Shown one piece after another: positions 21,778 to 28,710 of a stretch of DNA of 29,109 nt. Numbering within the stretch: the stretch's first letter is position 1; every line of letters begins with the position of its first letter. The notes under the pieces were generated by a model that saw only the letters and a list, made by a program, of their open reading frames with translations, ran no database searches and was not told the origin of the DNA. A program made the position numbers and the translations under genes. The stretch comes from a virus, in IMG/VR virus record IMGVR_UViG_3300035181_002213, positions 1 to 29,109 of that record; one strand, given 5' to 3'.

Positions 21778-22787
21778 TGTCCGAAGAGCGTTCGGTTGCT
21801 TTTGTACAAAACGCTTTGGACAAGCTATCTCCGTATATCATCAAGGCGGGGGAGAATGAAGTACGTGTATTTTGCCCCTTTGCTGGTTGTAATGACAGGG
21901 CAAAGCACGAAGTATCTAGAGATCCGCATCTTTATATTTCAACGACGACTGGCTATTGGCATTGTTTTCTTTGTGGCAGGGGAGGTAAAGACATCGCCAC
22001 ACTACTCACCGCGTATGGTATTGAATTGTCATATCTCGACAAACTGCAAGCTCTGTCCAAATTTTCTCCCCATGCAGAAGCAGTGATAGAAGTGGCGTCA
22101 GAGAAACAGAAAAACTTACTAGCTGAGTTTGAAGAGCAAGCATTTCCTGTACCAGAAGGCTCTGATGCTTTTTTGTATCTCACTAGACGGAGGCGGCTAC
22201 CAGTATCAGTAGTGGCAGAGGCGTGGCGATGCTGGAACCGATACCCATATTACGTTTTCTGGCATTGTAGAAATAAAGAAAACAGAGTGGTGTTCTACTC
22301 TGGGCGCAGCTTCCTCAAAAATTTTCTTGGACCTAAATATCGGCATTCTACAACACAGACACCCCTGCTGAAGCTTAATCTAGACAAAACTATGCCCAGT
22401 CCTGCGTCTGGTATGGGTAGAAATTTGGTATTCTTGGTAGAAGGAATTTTCGATGCGTTTGGCGCTCCTTGCACGGCTATTCCGCTGTTTGGTAAGACGT
22501 TGCCTAATAAGCATGTACGCGCTCTCGTAAAAATTATAAAAGAGGGTAACCTGGCACCAATATGTGCACTTGACGCAGATGCTGTAGACCAAAACTTTAA
22601 GCTGGCACAAACATTGAGTGATTATGGAGTTTCTGAAATTTATATATTCTCTTGGCAAAAGGGCATGAAAGATTTTGGAGAGCGGCTTATGGTAAACACT
22701 TCAGCCAGCGAATTAAAGGCATTTCTTCATCCGTTCAATCCGCACAGTCAGAAGATACTACAGACAGTTTTTGCTAGGCAAACGTGA
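21777..22787 (+). CDS. CHC2/Toprim DNA primase
   Basis: The 336-residue product is a DnaG-type primase that makes RNA primers for the replicative helicase. The N-terminal zinc region has C33, C38, H44 or nearby H, C63 and C66 (VFCPFAGC and WHCFLCGRGGKD). A central basic stretch (LYLTRRRRLP, VVFYSGRSF) precedes the Toprim-like core FLVEGIFDAF and ALDADAVDQNF, then KGMKDFGE. It is shorter than bacterial DnaG (about 580 residues) as in T4 gp61 and other phage primases, and lacks a helicase-binding tail. ATG 21777 overlaps the preceding stop, so it is coupled to the helicase. Confidence 0.85.
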   Translation: MSEERSVAFVQNALDKLSPYIIKAGENEVRVFCPFAGCNDRAKHEVSRDPHLYISTTTGYWHCFLCGRGGKDIATLLTAYGIELSYLDKLQALSKFSPHAEAVIEVASEKQKNLLAEFEEQAFPVPEGSDAFLYLTRRRRLPVSVVAEAWRCWNRYPYYVFWHCRNKENRVVFYSGRSFLKNFLGPKYRHSTTQTPLLKLNLDKTMPSPASGMGRNLVFLVEGIFDAFGAPCTAIPLFGKTLPNKHVRALVKIIKEGNLAPICALDADAVDQNFKLAQTLSDYGVSEIYIFSWQKGMKDFGERLMVNTSASELKAFLHPFNPHSQKILQTVFARQT

Positions 22788-22815
22788 ACTAGTAGAGTAG
22801 AAAGGAGCGTCGATT

Positions 22816-23319
22816 ATGTCACAGAAACTTAGTCCAGAAATTTGTCGAATCATAAATAAGTGGGACAAGTGGATTTCAGAAAAGGATATTAACACGCCAG
22901 AGTTACGAATGTTTCTTGCTTTATCGCTAGAAAAACAAAATACATATCTCAAAATAGAACGGAGCGTAGAAGAATCATTTGGTAGAATAGCTCTGTCAAG
23001 TGTTCGCAAAGCAGTGGGAATGTGTGCTCCATTATTTAGCCGAGTTAAGTTGCAACAGGATGTCTCGAACAGCATACCCATCACAGAGACGGCTTGGTTA
23101 TTGTCCCCAAATGACTCCACACATTCTGAAGTAGACTTGCTTGAAAATAGAGTGGCTCACGCGCTCGTTCATTTCTATGTTGAGACCTTATCTCAGTTTC
23201 TTTCTAGCGATAAAATTTTTGTTCCTACCTTGCCGCTTAAACTTACCGAGACGCCAGGGATTTTTTTGATGAGCATAGGCATAGGCATAGGAACAGAAGC
23301 AGACAACTCAGGAGTCTAA
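22816..23319 (+). CDS. Hypothetical protein with Gly-Ile C-terminal repeat
   Basis: The 167-residue product starts at ATG 22816 after AAAGGAG. It is helical in its first 75 residues (EICRIINKWDKWISEKDINT, RSVEESFGRIALSSVRKAVG) and mixed after that (AHALVHFYVETLSQFL). Near the C-terminus a small DNA repeat gives SIGIGIGTE. No family was recognised. It lies between primase and the DHH protein, and ends two bases before the next start region. Confidence 0.65.
   Translation: MSQKLSPEICRIINKWDKWISEKDINTPELRMFLALSLEKQNTYLKIERSVEESFGRIALSSVRKAVGMCAPLFSRVKLQQDVSNSIPITETAWLLSPNDSTHSEVDLLENRVAHALVHFYVETLSQFLSSDKIFVPTLPLKLTETPGIFLMSIGIGIGTEADNSGV
23275..23292 (+). repeat. ATAGGC hexamer repeat (three units)
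   Basis: ATAGGC, ATAGGC, ATAGGA near the end of the 22816 gene, encoding alternating Ile and Gly. Another short in-frame repeat of the kind seen at 3336. Confidence 0.85.
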
Positions 23320-23321
23320 AT

Positions 23322-24425
23322 ATGGTACTTACACGAGGACCTTCTATTTCAGATTATCTGCCGCTCAATAAAGCGCAGCGAGGGTCAAAAGTGGCCTGGC
23401 TTGTATTACATCACGACGATTTTGATGGTCTTTTATCGTCGTGTTTTTTCAATCTTAGGGGGATACCGGCAATAGATGCTGATCCTTCAAAGGTATTCTA
23501 TCATGCTATTCAGCACGGAAGACTTCTTGATTTATCAAAATTGGCAAAAGCCATTCAAAAAGTGGTACCGAAAGCCGAAAACGTAAAAGTTATTATGCTA
23601 GATTATGCCATCAATCCAGATAGCTCCAAATGGCTGCTAGATTTTGATAAAGTTTACCCGCCCATGTCTCTGTATATGGCGATAGACCACCACGTTTGGC
23701 CGGAACAGGAGCAAGTGCTACCCACTATTGCTATTTGCAATGAGCAGTATCTGTCTTGTACCAAGCTAGTTGCAGATACGTTCTGTGTCCCCTATTTAGA
23801 TGAGAATCTTGATGCTGTGGCAAACACCATTAAAGCCGCCGAGGTTATAGATTGCGGAGGTTCAAAATTTAATGAAGCTACACTCATAGACGTAGTGACT
23901 ACAATACCTGGCTGCCTCACTTTTTATAATGCTTTTGGTAAACTCAATACCGACACTGCTCGTAGGATAGTGTGCGAATATCTCACGGGCGCTCTAACGC
24001 GAGAAAGCAAAGCAACCTTAAAGAGGTTTATAGATTTTACCAAGCGAGCCCTTAATACTAGGGTAACTCCAGCTTTTGGAGTTACTGTGAATGGCAAAAG
24101 ATGCCAACACTATTTGTTTTCCCAAACTCGTCTCGACACTATTCAGTACTTTGTGTCGATACTAACCTGGCATCATCGCTACGAAGACGATTATAGCTTT
24201 TTCTATGTAGAAGACGGCAACAAGGATATGGACGGAATGACAACATATCGTGTATCTATGCGAACTAGAAACCAGAAGTTTCCTATTGCCGATTTCTGTC
24301 TGAAAGAATTTTCAGGAGGTGGAAGGGAAACTGGTGCTGGTGGCTTCAAAATTAAATCGGCTGATCTTGCTTTGACAATGGCAGAAGTACAAGCTAAATT
24401 GACCCGTTGGCTAGAAAAGCGATAG
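23322..24425 (+). CDS. DHH-family phosphoesterase
   Basis: The 367-residue product has the DHH signatures: LHHDDFDGLLSS (H31, D33, D35), MLDYA with D94, and AIDHHVWP (D122, H123, H124). It ends with a DHHA1-like FSGGGRETGAGGF (about 334-346). Related proteins include NrnA, which degrades short oligonucleotides, and RecJ, a 5'-3' exonuclease. The DHHA1 motif has Arg where NrnA and many relatives have His (GGGH). The protein is the size of NrnA, much shorter than RecJ. ATG 23322 follows AGGAG. Location near primase and helicase suggests nucleotide recycling or repair, but substrate is not shown by the sequence. Confidence 0.83.
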   Translation: MVLTRGPSISDYLPLNKAQRGSKVAWLVLHHDDFDGLLSSCFFNLRGIPAIDADPSKVFYHAIQHGRLLDLSKLAKAIQKVVPKAENVKVIMLDYAINPDSSKWLLDFDKVYPPMSLYMAIDHHVWPEQEQVLPTIAICNEQYLSCTKLVADTFCVPYLDENLDAVANTIKAAEVIDCGGSKFNEATLIDVVTTIPGCLTFYNAFGKLNTDTARRIVCEYLTGALTRESKATLKRFIDFTKRALNTRVTPAFGVTVNGKRCQHYLFSQTRLDTIQYFVSILTWHHRYEDDYSFFYVEDGNKDMDGMTTYRVSMRTRNQKFPIADFCLKEFSGGGRETGAGGFKIKSADLALTMAEVQAKLTRWLEKR

Positions 24426-24469
24426 CCAGTTCTAGGCAAAAGAGAATATAGAAACGAGGACTCTTAGTC

Positions 24470-25141
24470 ATGTGTAGAAATCTATCCATGCTACCAGAGA
24501 GCAGTCGTCGTTTTTTACTAAAAACTGCTTATGATTTGAACGCTTCGTTAGAGCGCATCACTCCTCGAAATACTCATCTGCGTCCCGTACTAGCTCTCTG
24601 TGCTGAGTACCTCCCTAACATTCCGCTGTCAGACTTTTGGTTTTGGAAGAGTCGGCCCAATGCTAAAACATATTTTGACTGCTTGGTTGCGTATTTAGCA
24701 GACCAGTTCCCAAAGGACAACAAATACGTTATGTTCAAATCTTTGCTTATTCCACTAGTCCTACAAAAAGACACGCCTACACTATTCGAGTTTATTGAAC
24801 GCGGAATACGAGAACAGTTCAAAATGAGAAGGGTAGGAGATTTGGGTGCACCCTGTCCCTGTGGAGATAGAGCCTGTGTCCAACCGATTCAAATCTTGGC
24901 CGTGGGAAACAAGGTCTATAACCTGTTAATGTCCTCCAATATGACTTCTGACAGGTTCAAAATATTTTGCCATGGTTATTGGTGCAATCAAGAGCCAGAT
25001 TCAATGCTTCCTCTCCAGTCTCCACACATCAGCATTAAACACGAAATTCTTCCTTTAATTGACCCTGGGTCGCTTGATTTTTCTGATATCGTAGCTAATG
25101 AAGCCTTTGAGAAGGCACTAGCCAAAGTAACAACAATCTAG
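24470..25141 (+). CDS. Hypothetical protein with Cys cluster
   Basis: The 223-residue product starts at ATG 24470 after ACGAGGAC. The first 120 residues are helical and aromatic (FLLKTAYDLNASLERI, DFWFWKSRPNAKTYFDC). A cysteine set C129-x-C131-x4-C136 (CPCGDRAC), with later C residues in FCHGYWCNQ, could bind zinc. No family was recognised. It ends 12 bases before the convergent DUF1003-like gene; I see no terminator between them. Confidence 0.65.
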   Translation: MCRNLSMLPESSRRFLLKTAYDLNASLERITPRNTHLRPVLALCAEYLPNIPLSDFWFWKSRPNAKTYFDCLVAYLADQFPKDNKYVMFKSLLIPLVLQKDTPTLFEFIERGIREQFKMRRVGDLGAPCPCGDRACVQPIQILAVGNKVYNLLMSSNMTSDRFKIFCHGYWCNQEPDSMLPLQSPHISIKHEILPLIDPGSLDFSDIVANEAFEKALAKVTTI

Positions 25142-25153
25142 TTACAAAGTGGT

Positions 25154-25810
25154 TTATTTTTTCTTGACTGGGCCTTCCTCGTCGCTAGTTTCTTCAGATA
25201 CTGTGTTGAGTAGAAGAGTTACAAAATCGAGTAGCTTATATTGCGTTTTTGCCAACTCATCTATTTTATGTGTCAATGCTAGTTGTCTTTCTTTTATCAG
25301 TCCTAGCTGACTTTGGTTTTGCCACGTCATCTGAAGGATGCTTTTAATTCTCTCTTTGTCTAGCGCATCCTCTTTCTTTTGATATATCAGTATTATTTGA
25401 GTCAAAATGGCTCCAGCAAAACTGATAATGAAAGTCAGGAGTTTATGAGGGAATGGGTCAAATTCAAGAATAGCTGGATGCGTACCAAAAGTATTTTGGA
25501 AAAACAGAGCGGTAGCGTTAAGATTCAGTATTATCCATAGAAAAACAAAAACAATGAAAAAACCAACTGCTTTATACCGGTATTTTGTCATCAGTTCGCT
25601 AAGCCCGTATGAGATGCTCCCCAATATGCCTCTTGCCTCAACTGGTTTCAATTCCTCAATAATTTCGGTAGGCGTAATGACTCGTGCGTTGACTGCTCGC
25701 TCTTCTTCAGTCGTCAAATCTTCATCTTTTATAGCCTCATCGGCAATTATAGGCAGTGGCTGTGGGGTTATCTTGTCTCTTTTTCGTAATGGTATTAGAC
25801 GAAATGACAT
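25154..25810 (-). CDS. DUF1003-like membrane protein
   Basis: The 218-residue product starts at ATG 25810 after ATAGGAGC. It has a charged N-terminus (about 1-60), two transmembrane helices (about 81-99 and 122-144), a FDPFPHKLL motif (117-125) and a helical C-terminus (YQKKEDALDKERIK). This layout and the FDP-F/Y-P motif fit DUF1003, a family of bacterial inner-membrane proteins of unknown function. It would sit in the host membrane, perhaps to alter the envelope or block superinfection; this is speculation. It is a lone minus-strand gene between two plus operons. Confidence 0.62.
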   Translation of the reverse strand: MSFRLIPLRKRDKITPQPLPIIADEAIKDEDLTTEEERAVNARVITPTEIIEELKPVEARGILGSISYGLSELMTKYRYKAVGFFIVFVFLWIILNLNATALFFQNTFGTHPAILEFDPFPHKLLTFIISFAGAILTQIILIYQKKEDALDKERIKSILQMTWQNQSQLGLIKERQLALTHKIDELAKTQYKLLDFVTLLLNTVSEETSDEEGPVKKK

Positions 25811-25855
25811 TAGCTGCTCCTATGCTTTAGGTATATTCTTTGTGTCTATACAATG

Positions 25856-25868
25856 TTTTCGCTATTAG
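25856..25868 (+). promoter_or_regulatory. TTTTCGCTATTAG element (candidate promoter for second GroES operon)
   Basis: TTTTCGC followed by TATTAG (25863-25868), then TAAAAGGAGGG, so the ribosome site follows at once and the leader would be very short. A TTGTGT lies 17 bases before TATTAG and could act as a -35 box here. Confidence 0.5.
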
Positions 25869-25886
25869 TAAAAGGAGGGTAATGCA

Positions 25887-26261
25887 ATGATAATCGAGCC
25901 GAAAAATGAAGGTGTCGTCGTAAAATATCTTGGTGACTATGCTCTCGAAGGCTTGGCACAGCGAGTAGCTACATCTGGATTGTTGCTGCCTGAGCCAGGA
26001 TTTGTGCTTGGCGACCCCGTACGTGAAAGAGACCAGCAAGACGACGCCTGGCCAGTGCTTATCGGAGAGATAAAAGCGCTCGGTCCAGGAAAGAGGCTTG
26101 AAAATGGTACTAGAATAAAACCAGAAGGTTTGGAAATCGGAGCAAAAGTGCTGTTCCAAGTAAACCATACATACATTGCGTATTCTGATCCCGATACCAA
26201 TGAAATTTTATACCTAATTGGCATGGGAAACATTATTGCTTTAATTGAGCCAGAATCTTGA
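25887..26261 (+). CDS. GroES-like co-chaperonin (copy B)
   Basis: The 124-residue product shows the GroES pattern: ATSGLLLPEP (about 28-37, mobile loop end), LIGEIKALGPGKRLENG (58-74), GLEIGAKVLF (81-90) and ILYLIGMGNIIALIE (107-121). These match GroES residues for the loop, the base barrel and the final strand. An insert of 20 residues follows the loop (about 38-57). It is clearly different from copy A in sequence and length. ATG 25887 follows AAAGGAGGG. It leads a three-gene unit ending at the terminator at 27110. No GroEL is present in the window. Confidence 0.8.
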   Translation: MIIEPKNEGVVVKYLGDYALEGLAQRVATSGLLLPEPGFVLGDPVRERDQQDDAWPVLIGEIKALGPGKRLENGTRIKPEGLEIGAKVLFQVNHTYIAYSDPDTNEILYLIGMGNIIALIEPES

Positions 26262-26285
26262 GAATATATGTTAGAGGTGACGTGT

Positions 26286-26738
26286 ATGCGTAATTTTAGC
26301 GTTTCTGAAATGTTCTCCCTACTTCGCGAAACAAAAGCTTTAGGGCAGAAAACCTTTGAGCCTCGTGAAATAGTCGATTTAACTGTCCACGGTCCAAATA
26401 TTTGGGCAGTCCTAGACGAAGGCTCATCTGTTCTAATCGTAGAGGACAGCAAAGCTACTGACGCGCTTTATGCACTTGCAGAACAACTGTCCTCATTCTT
26501 CAGCGCCAGTGGGGAATCTCAGGGGTCAAATTTGACGATTTTGGAAGGTACAGTATCTCCTTGGAGTCGTGCATTGACGTATGGAGAGGTGGCAAATCTT
26601 CTTGATGCCGCTTCTGCTGAGTATAGTTTTTCAGATATTCTTTGGGAGAGTTTTGTAAACTCTTTGCCAGAAGGGGTTGGCGTGGCGGCTGCGGACCACG
26701 GATTTCTGTTAGTAGAAACAGCTAAACAGAGGAGTTAA
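26286..26738 (+). CDS. Hypothetical protein
   Basis: The 150-residue product starts at ATG 26286 after TAGAGGTGACGTGT; the earlier ATG at 26268 has no ribosome site. It looks soluble and alpha/beta, with a strand-rich centre (IVDLTVHGPNIWAVLDEGSS, SSVLIVEDSKATDAL) and helical ends. No motif was recognised. It sits directly after the second GroES-like gene and before 26743, in one operon. Confidence 0.65.
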   Translation: MRNFSVSEMFSLLRETKALGQKTFEPREIVDLTVHGPNIWAVLDEGSSVLIVEDSKATDALYALAEQLSSFFSASGESQGSNLTILEGTVSPWSRALTYGEVANLLDAASAEYSFSDILWESFVNSLPEGVGVAAADHGFLLVETAKQRS

Positions 26739-26742
26739 AAAA

Positions 26743-27048
26743 ATGAGTCTACATAGTATAGCAATTCGGAGGATGGCACAGGCTACGTATGAGGAGTCTG
26801 GTAAGCCTGAGATAGAAAATATCGTTAAGTCCACCACTAAAGCCATAACCGCGATATATCATCAATACGGTGTTGACGCGGCTAAAGAGTGGGCTGAGGC
26901 TTTTCAGGGAGTGTTTGACGCAGAAGCTGATTTAATCAAAGACGTGCTACTTGAGGTAGTAGACACACTTGAGGAACAGTCCTCATCACAGGAAGGCACC
27001 GAGCCAGAAGAAGTCATAGGTTCTGTGGGGCAGAGCGCTAAGCCCTAA
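26743..27048 (+). CDS. Hypothetical helical protein
   Basis: The 101-residue product starts at ATG 26743 after AGAGGAG. It is mostly helical (IENIVKSTTKAITAIYHQYG, DAAKEWAEAFQGVFDAE) with an acidic, low-complexity tail (EEQSSSQEGTEPEEVIG). The stop overlaps the convergent gene by 11 bases, and the terminator for this unit lies beyond it. Function unknown. Confidence 0.65.
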   Translation: MSLHSIAIRRMAQATYEESGKPEIENIVKSTTKAITAIYHQYGVDAAKEWAEAFQGVFDAEADLIKDVLLEVVDTLEEQSSSQEGTEPEEVIGSVGQSAKP

Positions 27049-27568
27049 TCATCAATAATTTTTTGCCTGTCGCTAAAGAGTTTCGGGATACTAATGAACC
27101 TAAATCACGACCTCCCACAACTAAATGTGGGAGGTTTTTTCGTGTCTCTTCATCAGTCAACTTAAAACCATAGTCATAGTAACCTTGTATAACATGCGGC
27201 GACACACTAGCGACATCGACCTCAAGCACCAGCTTGGTAAGTCCCTTTTTAGCGCTCAAATCGTCAAACAATTTTAATAGTTTTGGTAGAGAGCCTTTTG
27301 GTGTGTGCGGAATTTTTGCTACAGATATGAGATATGAGTATCCTTCTATCCACGTGCCGAAAGCAGCAATGATAATTGCAAAAGGCAGATTTTCTGTCTC
27401 TTCGCTAGATACCATAATAATTTCGGCATCGTTGTCTAGGTAGTTATGCACTAGACCCTTTGCGATGTCTGTTATTGCAGAGTCAATGCCCCATGCGATT
27501 TTATAGACCTTTGCCGCGTCAATGACTTCGCCAGGTGTTCTTACTATTGTCCAGTGAAAGTCACTCAT
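27038..27568 (-). CDS. GNAT-like acetyltransferase (tentative)
   Basis: The 176-residue product has the general pattern of a GNAT domain: EIIMVSSEETENLPFAIIIA, GYSYLISVAKIPHTPKGSLP near the acetyl-CoA loop, LTKLVLEVDVAS, and IQGYYDYGFKLTDE near the C-terminal strand. The usual R/Q-x-x-G-x-G/A loop is only loosely matched (HTPKGSLPKL). Its start ATG 27568 overlaps the previous stop as CCATGA. The hairpin at 27110-27140 lies in its C-terminal part and is read as NLPHLVVGGRD. The family call is uncertain and the substrate cannot be guessed. Confidence 0.42.
   Translation of the reverse strand: MSDFHWTIVRTPGEVIDAAKVYKIAWGIDSAITDIAKGLVHNYLDNDAEIIMVSSEETENLPFAIIIAAFGTWIEGYSYLISVAKIPHTPKGSLPKLLKLFDDLSAKKGLTKLVLEVDVASVSPHVIQGYYDYGFKLTDEETRKNLPHLVVGGRDLGSLVSRNSLATGKKLLMIRA
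27110..27140 (+). terminator. Rho-independent terminator for the 25887-27048 unit, inside a convergent gene
   Basis: CCTCCCACA (27111-27119) pairs with TGTGGGAGG (27126-27134), extended by A27110-T27135, with a six-base loop and six T (27135-27140) on the plus strand. It lies wholly in the coding sequence of the minus-strand gene 27038-27568. On the minus strand no T-run follows, so it should act only on plus transcripts. Confidence 0.92.
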
Positions 27569-27879
27569 GGCAGTAGAATTCCAGCGCCGTCAAGAACTTT
27601 TAGGCTGTTGAGATTGTTTTCAAGTCTCTGTTTAAGCGCGGCTAAAGCTTCTTTTGGTGTTGCTAGTTTTTTAGCTGGTTGATGGTCTGGACCTAGCATT
27701 TCGGACTGTATTTCCATCATTGGCAAGTCACCAAAAAAGTCGTCATTAGCAAGAATGGTTAGCTTTTGTATATCACTCAACATAGCCATTCGCATCTGAA
27801 TTAGCAACTGTTTCTTGTCCTCTGCTTGCTGAAGGTTCTTAACAGCTTGTTCTGTTCTAGGGTCTGTTGTCGTTGGCAT
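27565..27879 (-). CDS. Hypothetical helical protein
   Basis: The 104-residue product starts at ATG 27879 after AAAGGAG. It looks largely helical (EQAVKNLQQAEDKKQLLIQM, LQQAEDKKQLLIQMRMAML) with a central less helical section and a final helix (KEALAALKQRLENNLNSLK). It overlaps the start of the GNAT-like gene by four bases. No family was recognised. Confidence 0.65.
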   Translation of the reverse strand: MPTTTDPRTEQAVKNLQQAEDKKQLLIQMRMAMLSDIQKLTILANDDFFGDLPMMEIQSEMLGPDHQPAKKLATPKEALAALKQRLENNLNSLKVLDGAGILLP

Positions 27880-27897
27880 TGAGTTTCTCCTTTGTGT

Positions 27898-28563
27898 TCA
27901 GATACGAGGAATTGTATTTAATGCTTGTGATATTTCTGCTTCCGAAAGTCTAAGTTTTTTGACAGCTAGATGAGTTAATGCTGATAAAGGTTCTCTGCGC
28001 TTATCAAGTTGCTCGGTTTTCCATAGATGTAGTAGCTGTATTTGAGTCGAAGACAGCTTGCGTTTCCATAAAATGTGGTCAAGCGAGTCATGTAGTTTTT
28101 CGACCGCAGCGCCGCCATCTTCTTTGTCAAAACCTTCTGGCATTGGTACCATCGGTTCCACTTTTTTCTTCTGAATTCGTGCTAAATCAACGCAGAATGT
28201 GCGTAATCGAGGGCTTATGTATCGTACCGCGTCCATGTGGGTCTTTTTGTGGAGACGTGCACGCTGCCGCCTTTTGAATTCTCTAAATGCGTTCATTGCT
28301 CGTATTTGTAGCGCTTGGTCTAAATCCTCAGCCGAACCTCCTACTGTCCTAGCACTCATAGAAAGATACTTGTACGACATCTTTTTTATTTGCACTGCCA
28401 TAATGTTTAGTAGTGCTTGTTCTGTAAGTTGTGCAATAGGAATGGGTGGTTCAATCTTTTTTGCCGTGCGTCGTTTACTAGCCGTGACAGCAGTAACTTT
28501 TGCTAATGCTTGCCGAGTACTCTTTTTTGCTAGTCGTGTTTTTTTCTTCCACGCGATTTTCAA
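27898..28563 (-). CDS. Sigma-70-like protein (tentative)
   Basis: The 221-residue product starts at TTG 28563 after GGAGG. The N-terminal 40 residues are highly basic. The middle resembles sigma region 2: IKKMSYKYLSMSARTVGGSA, then EDLDQALQIRAMNAFREF (79-96) and MDAVRYISPRLRTFCVDLAR (110-129), matching the DDL-Q-x6-A/L pattern and the helix that melts the -10 box. A later LSSTQIQLLHLWKTEQ section could be region 4. If right, it may direct host RNA polymerase to the phage's CGCTATTAT promoters. Similarity is partial; it might instead be an unrelated helical DNA-binding protein. Confidence 0.42.
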   Translation of the reverse strand: MKIAWKKKTRLAKKSTRQALAKVTAVTASKRRTAKKIEPPIPIAQLTEQALLNIMAVQIKKMSYKYLSMSARTVGGSAEDLDQALQIRAMNAFREFKRRQRARLHKKTHMDAVRYISPRLRTFCVDLARIQKKKVEPMVPMPEGFDKEDGGAAVEKLHDSLDHILWKRKLSSTQIQLLHLWKTEQLDKRREPLSALTHLAVKKLRLSEAEISQALNTIPRI

Positions 28564-28710
28564 TGTAAACCTCCATTCTGTAAAAGATTAACGTCATTTG
28601 ACAAAACTATTGATGCGCACTTGATTTTTAACAGGCAAGACAATTGGGAGAGGTCGAGTTATAGACTCCCCCTTAACCTTATTAGCGTTTTTTTGTTTTT
28701 CAACTCCAAA
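28564..28710. other. Intergenic gap between sigma-like gene and 28711 gene
   Basis: About 147 bases. It holds the GGAGG site for the TTG at 28563 and an imperfect GGGAG/CTCCC hairpin near 28648-28672 without a clean T-run. On the minus strand ACGCTAATAA near 28676-28686 is a degenerate relative of the promoter element. No gene was found here. Confidence 0.4.

Noticed and set aside
27038-27568. Beta-lysine acetyltransferase (AblB) pairing with the aminomutase
   Set aside because: The GNAT call is weak, the protein is much shorter than AblB, and the genes are 26 kb apart on separate units.
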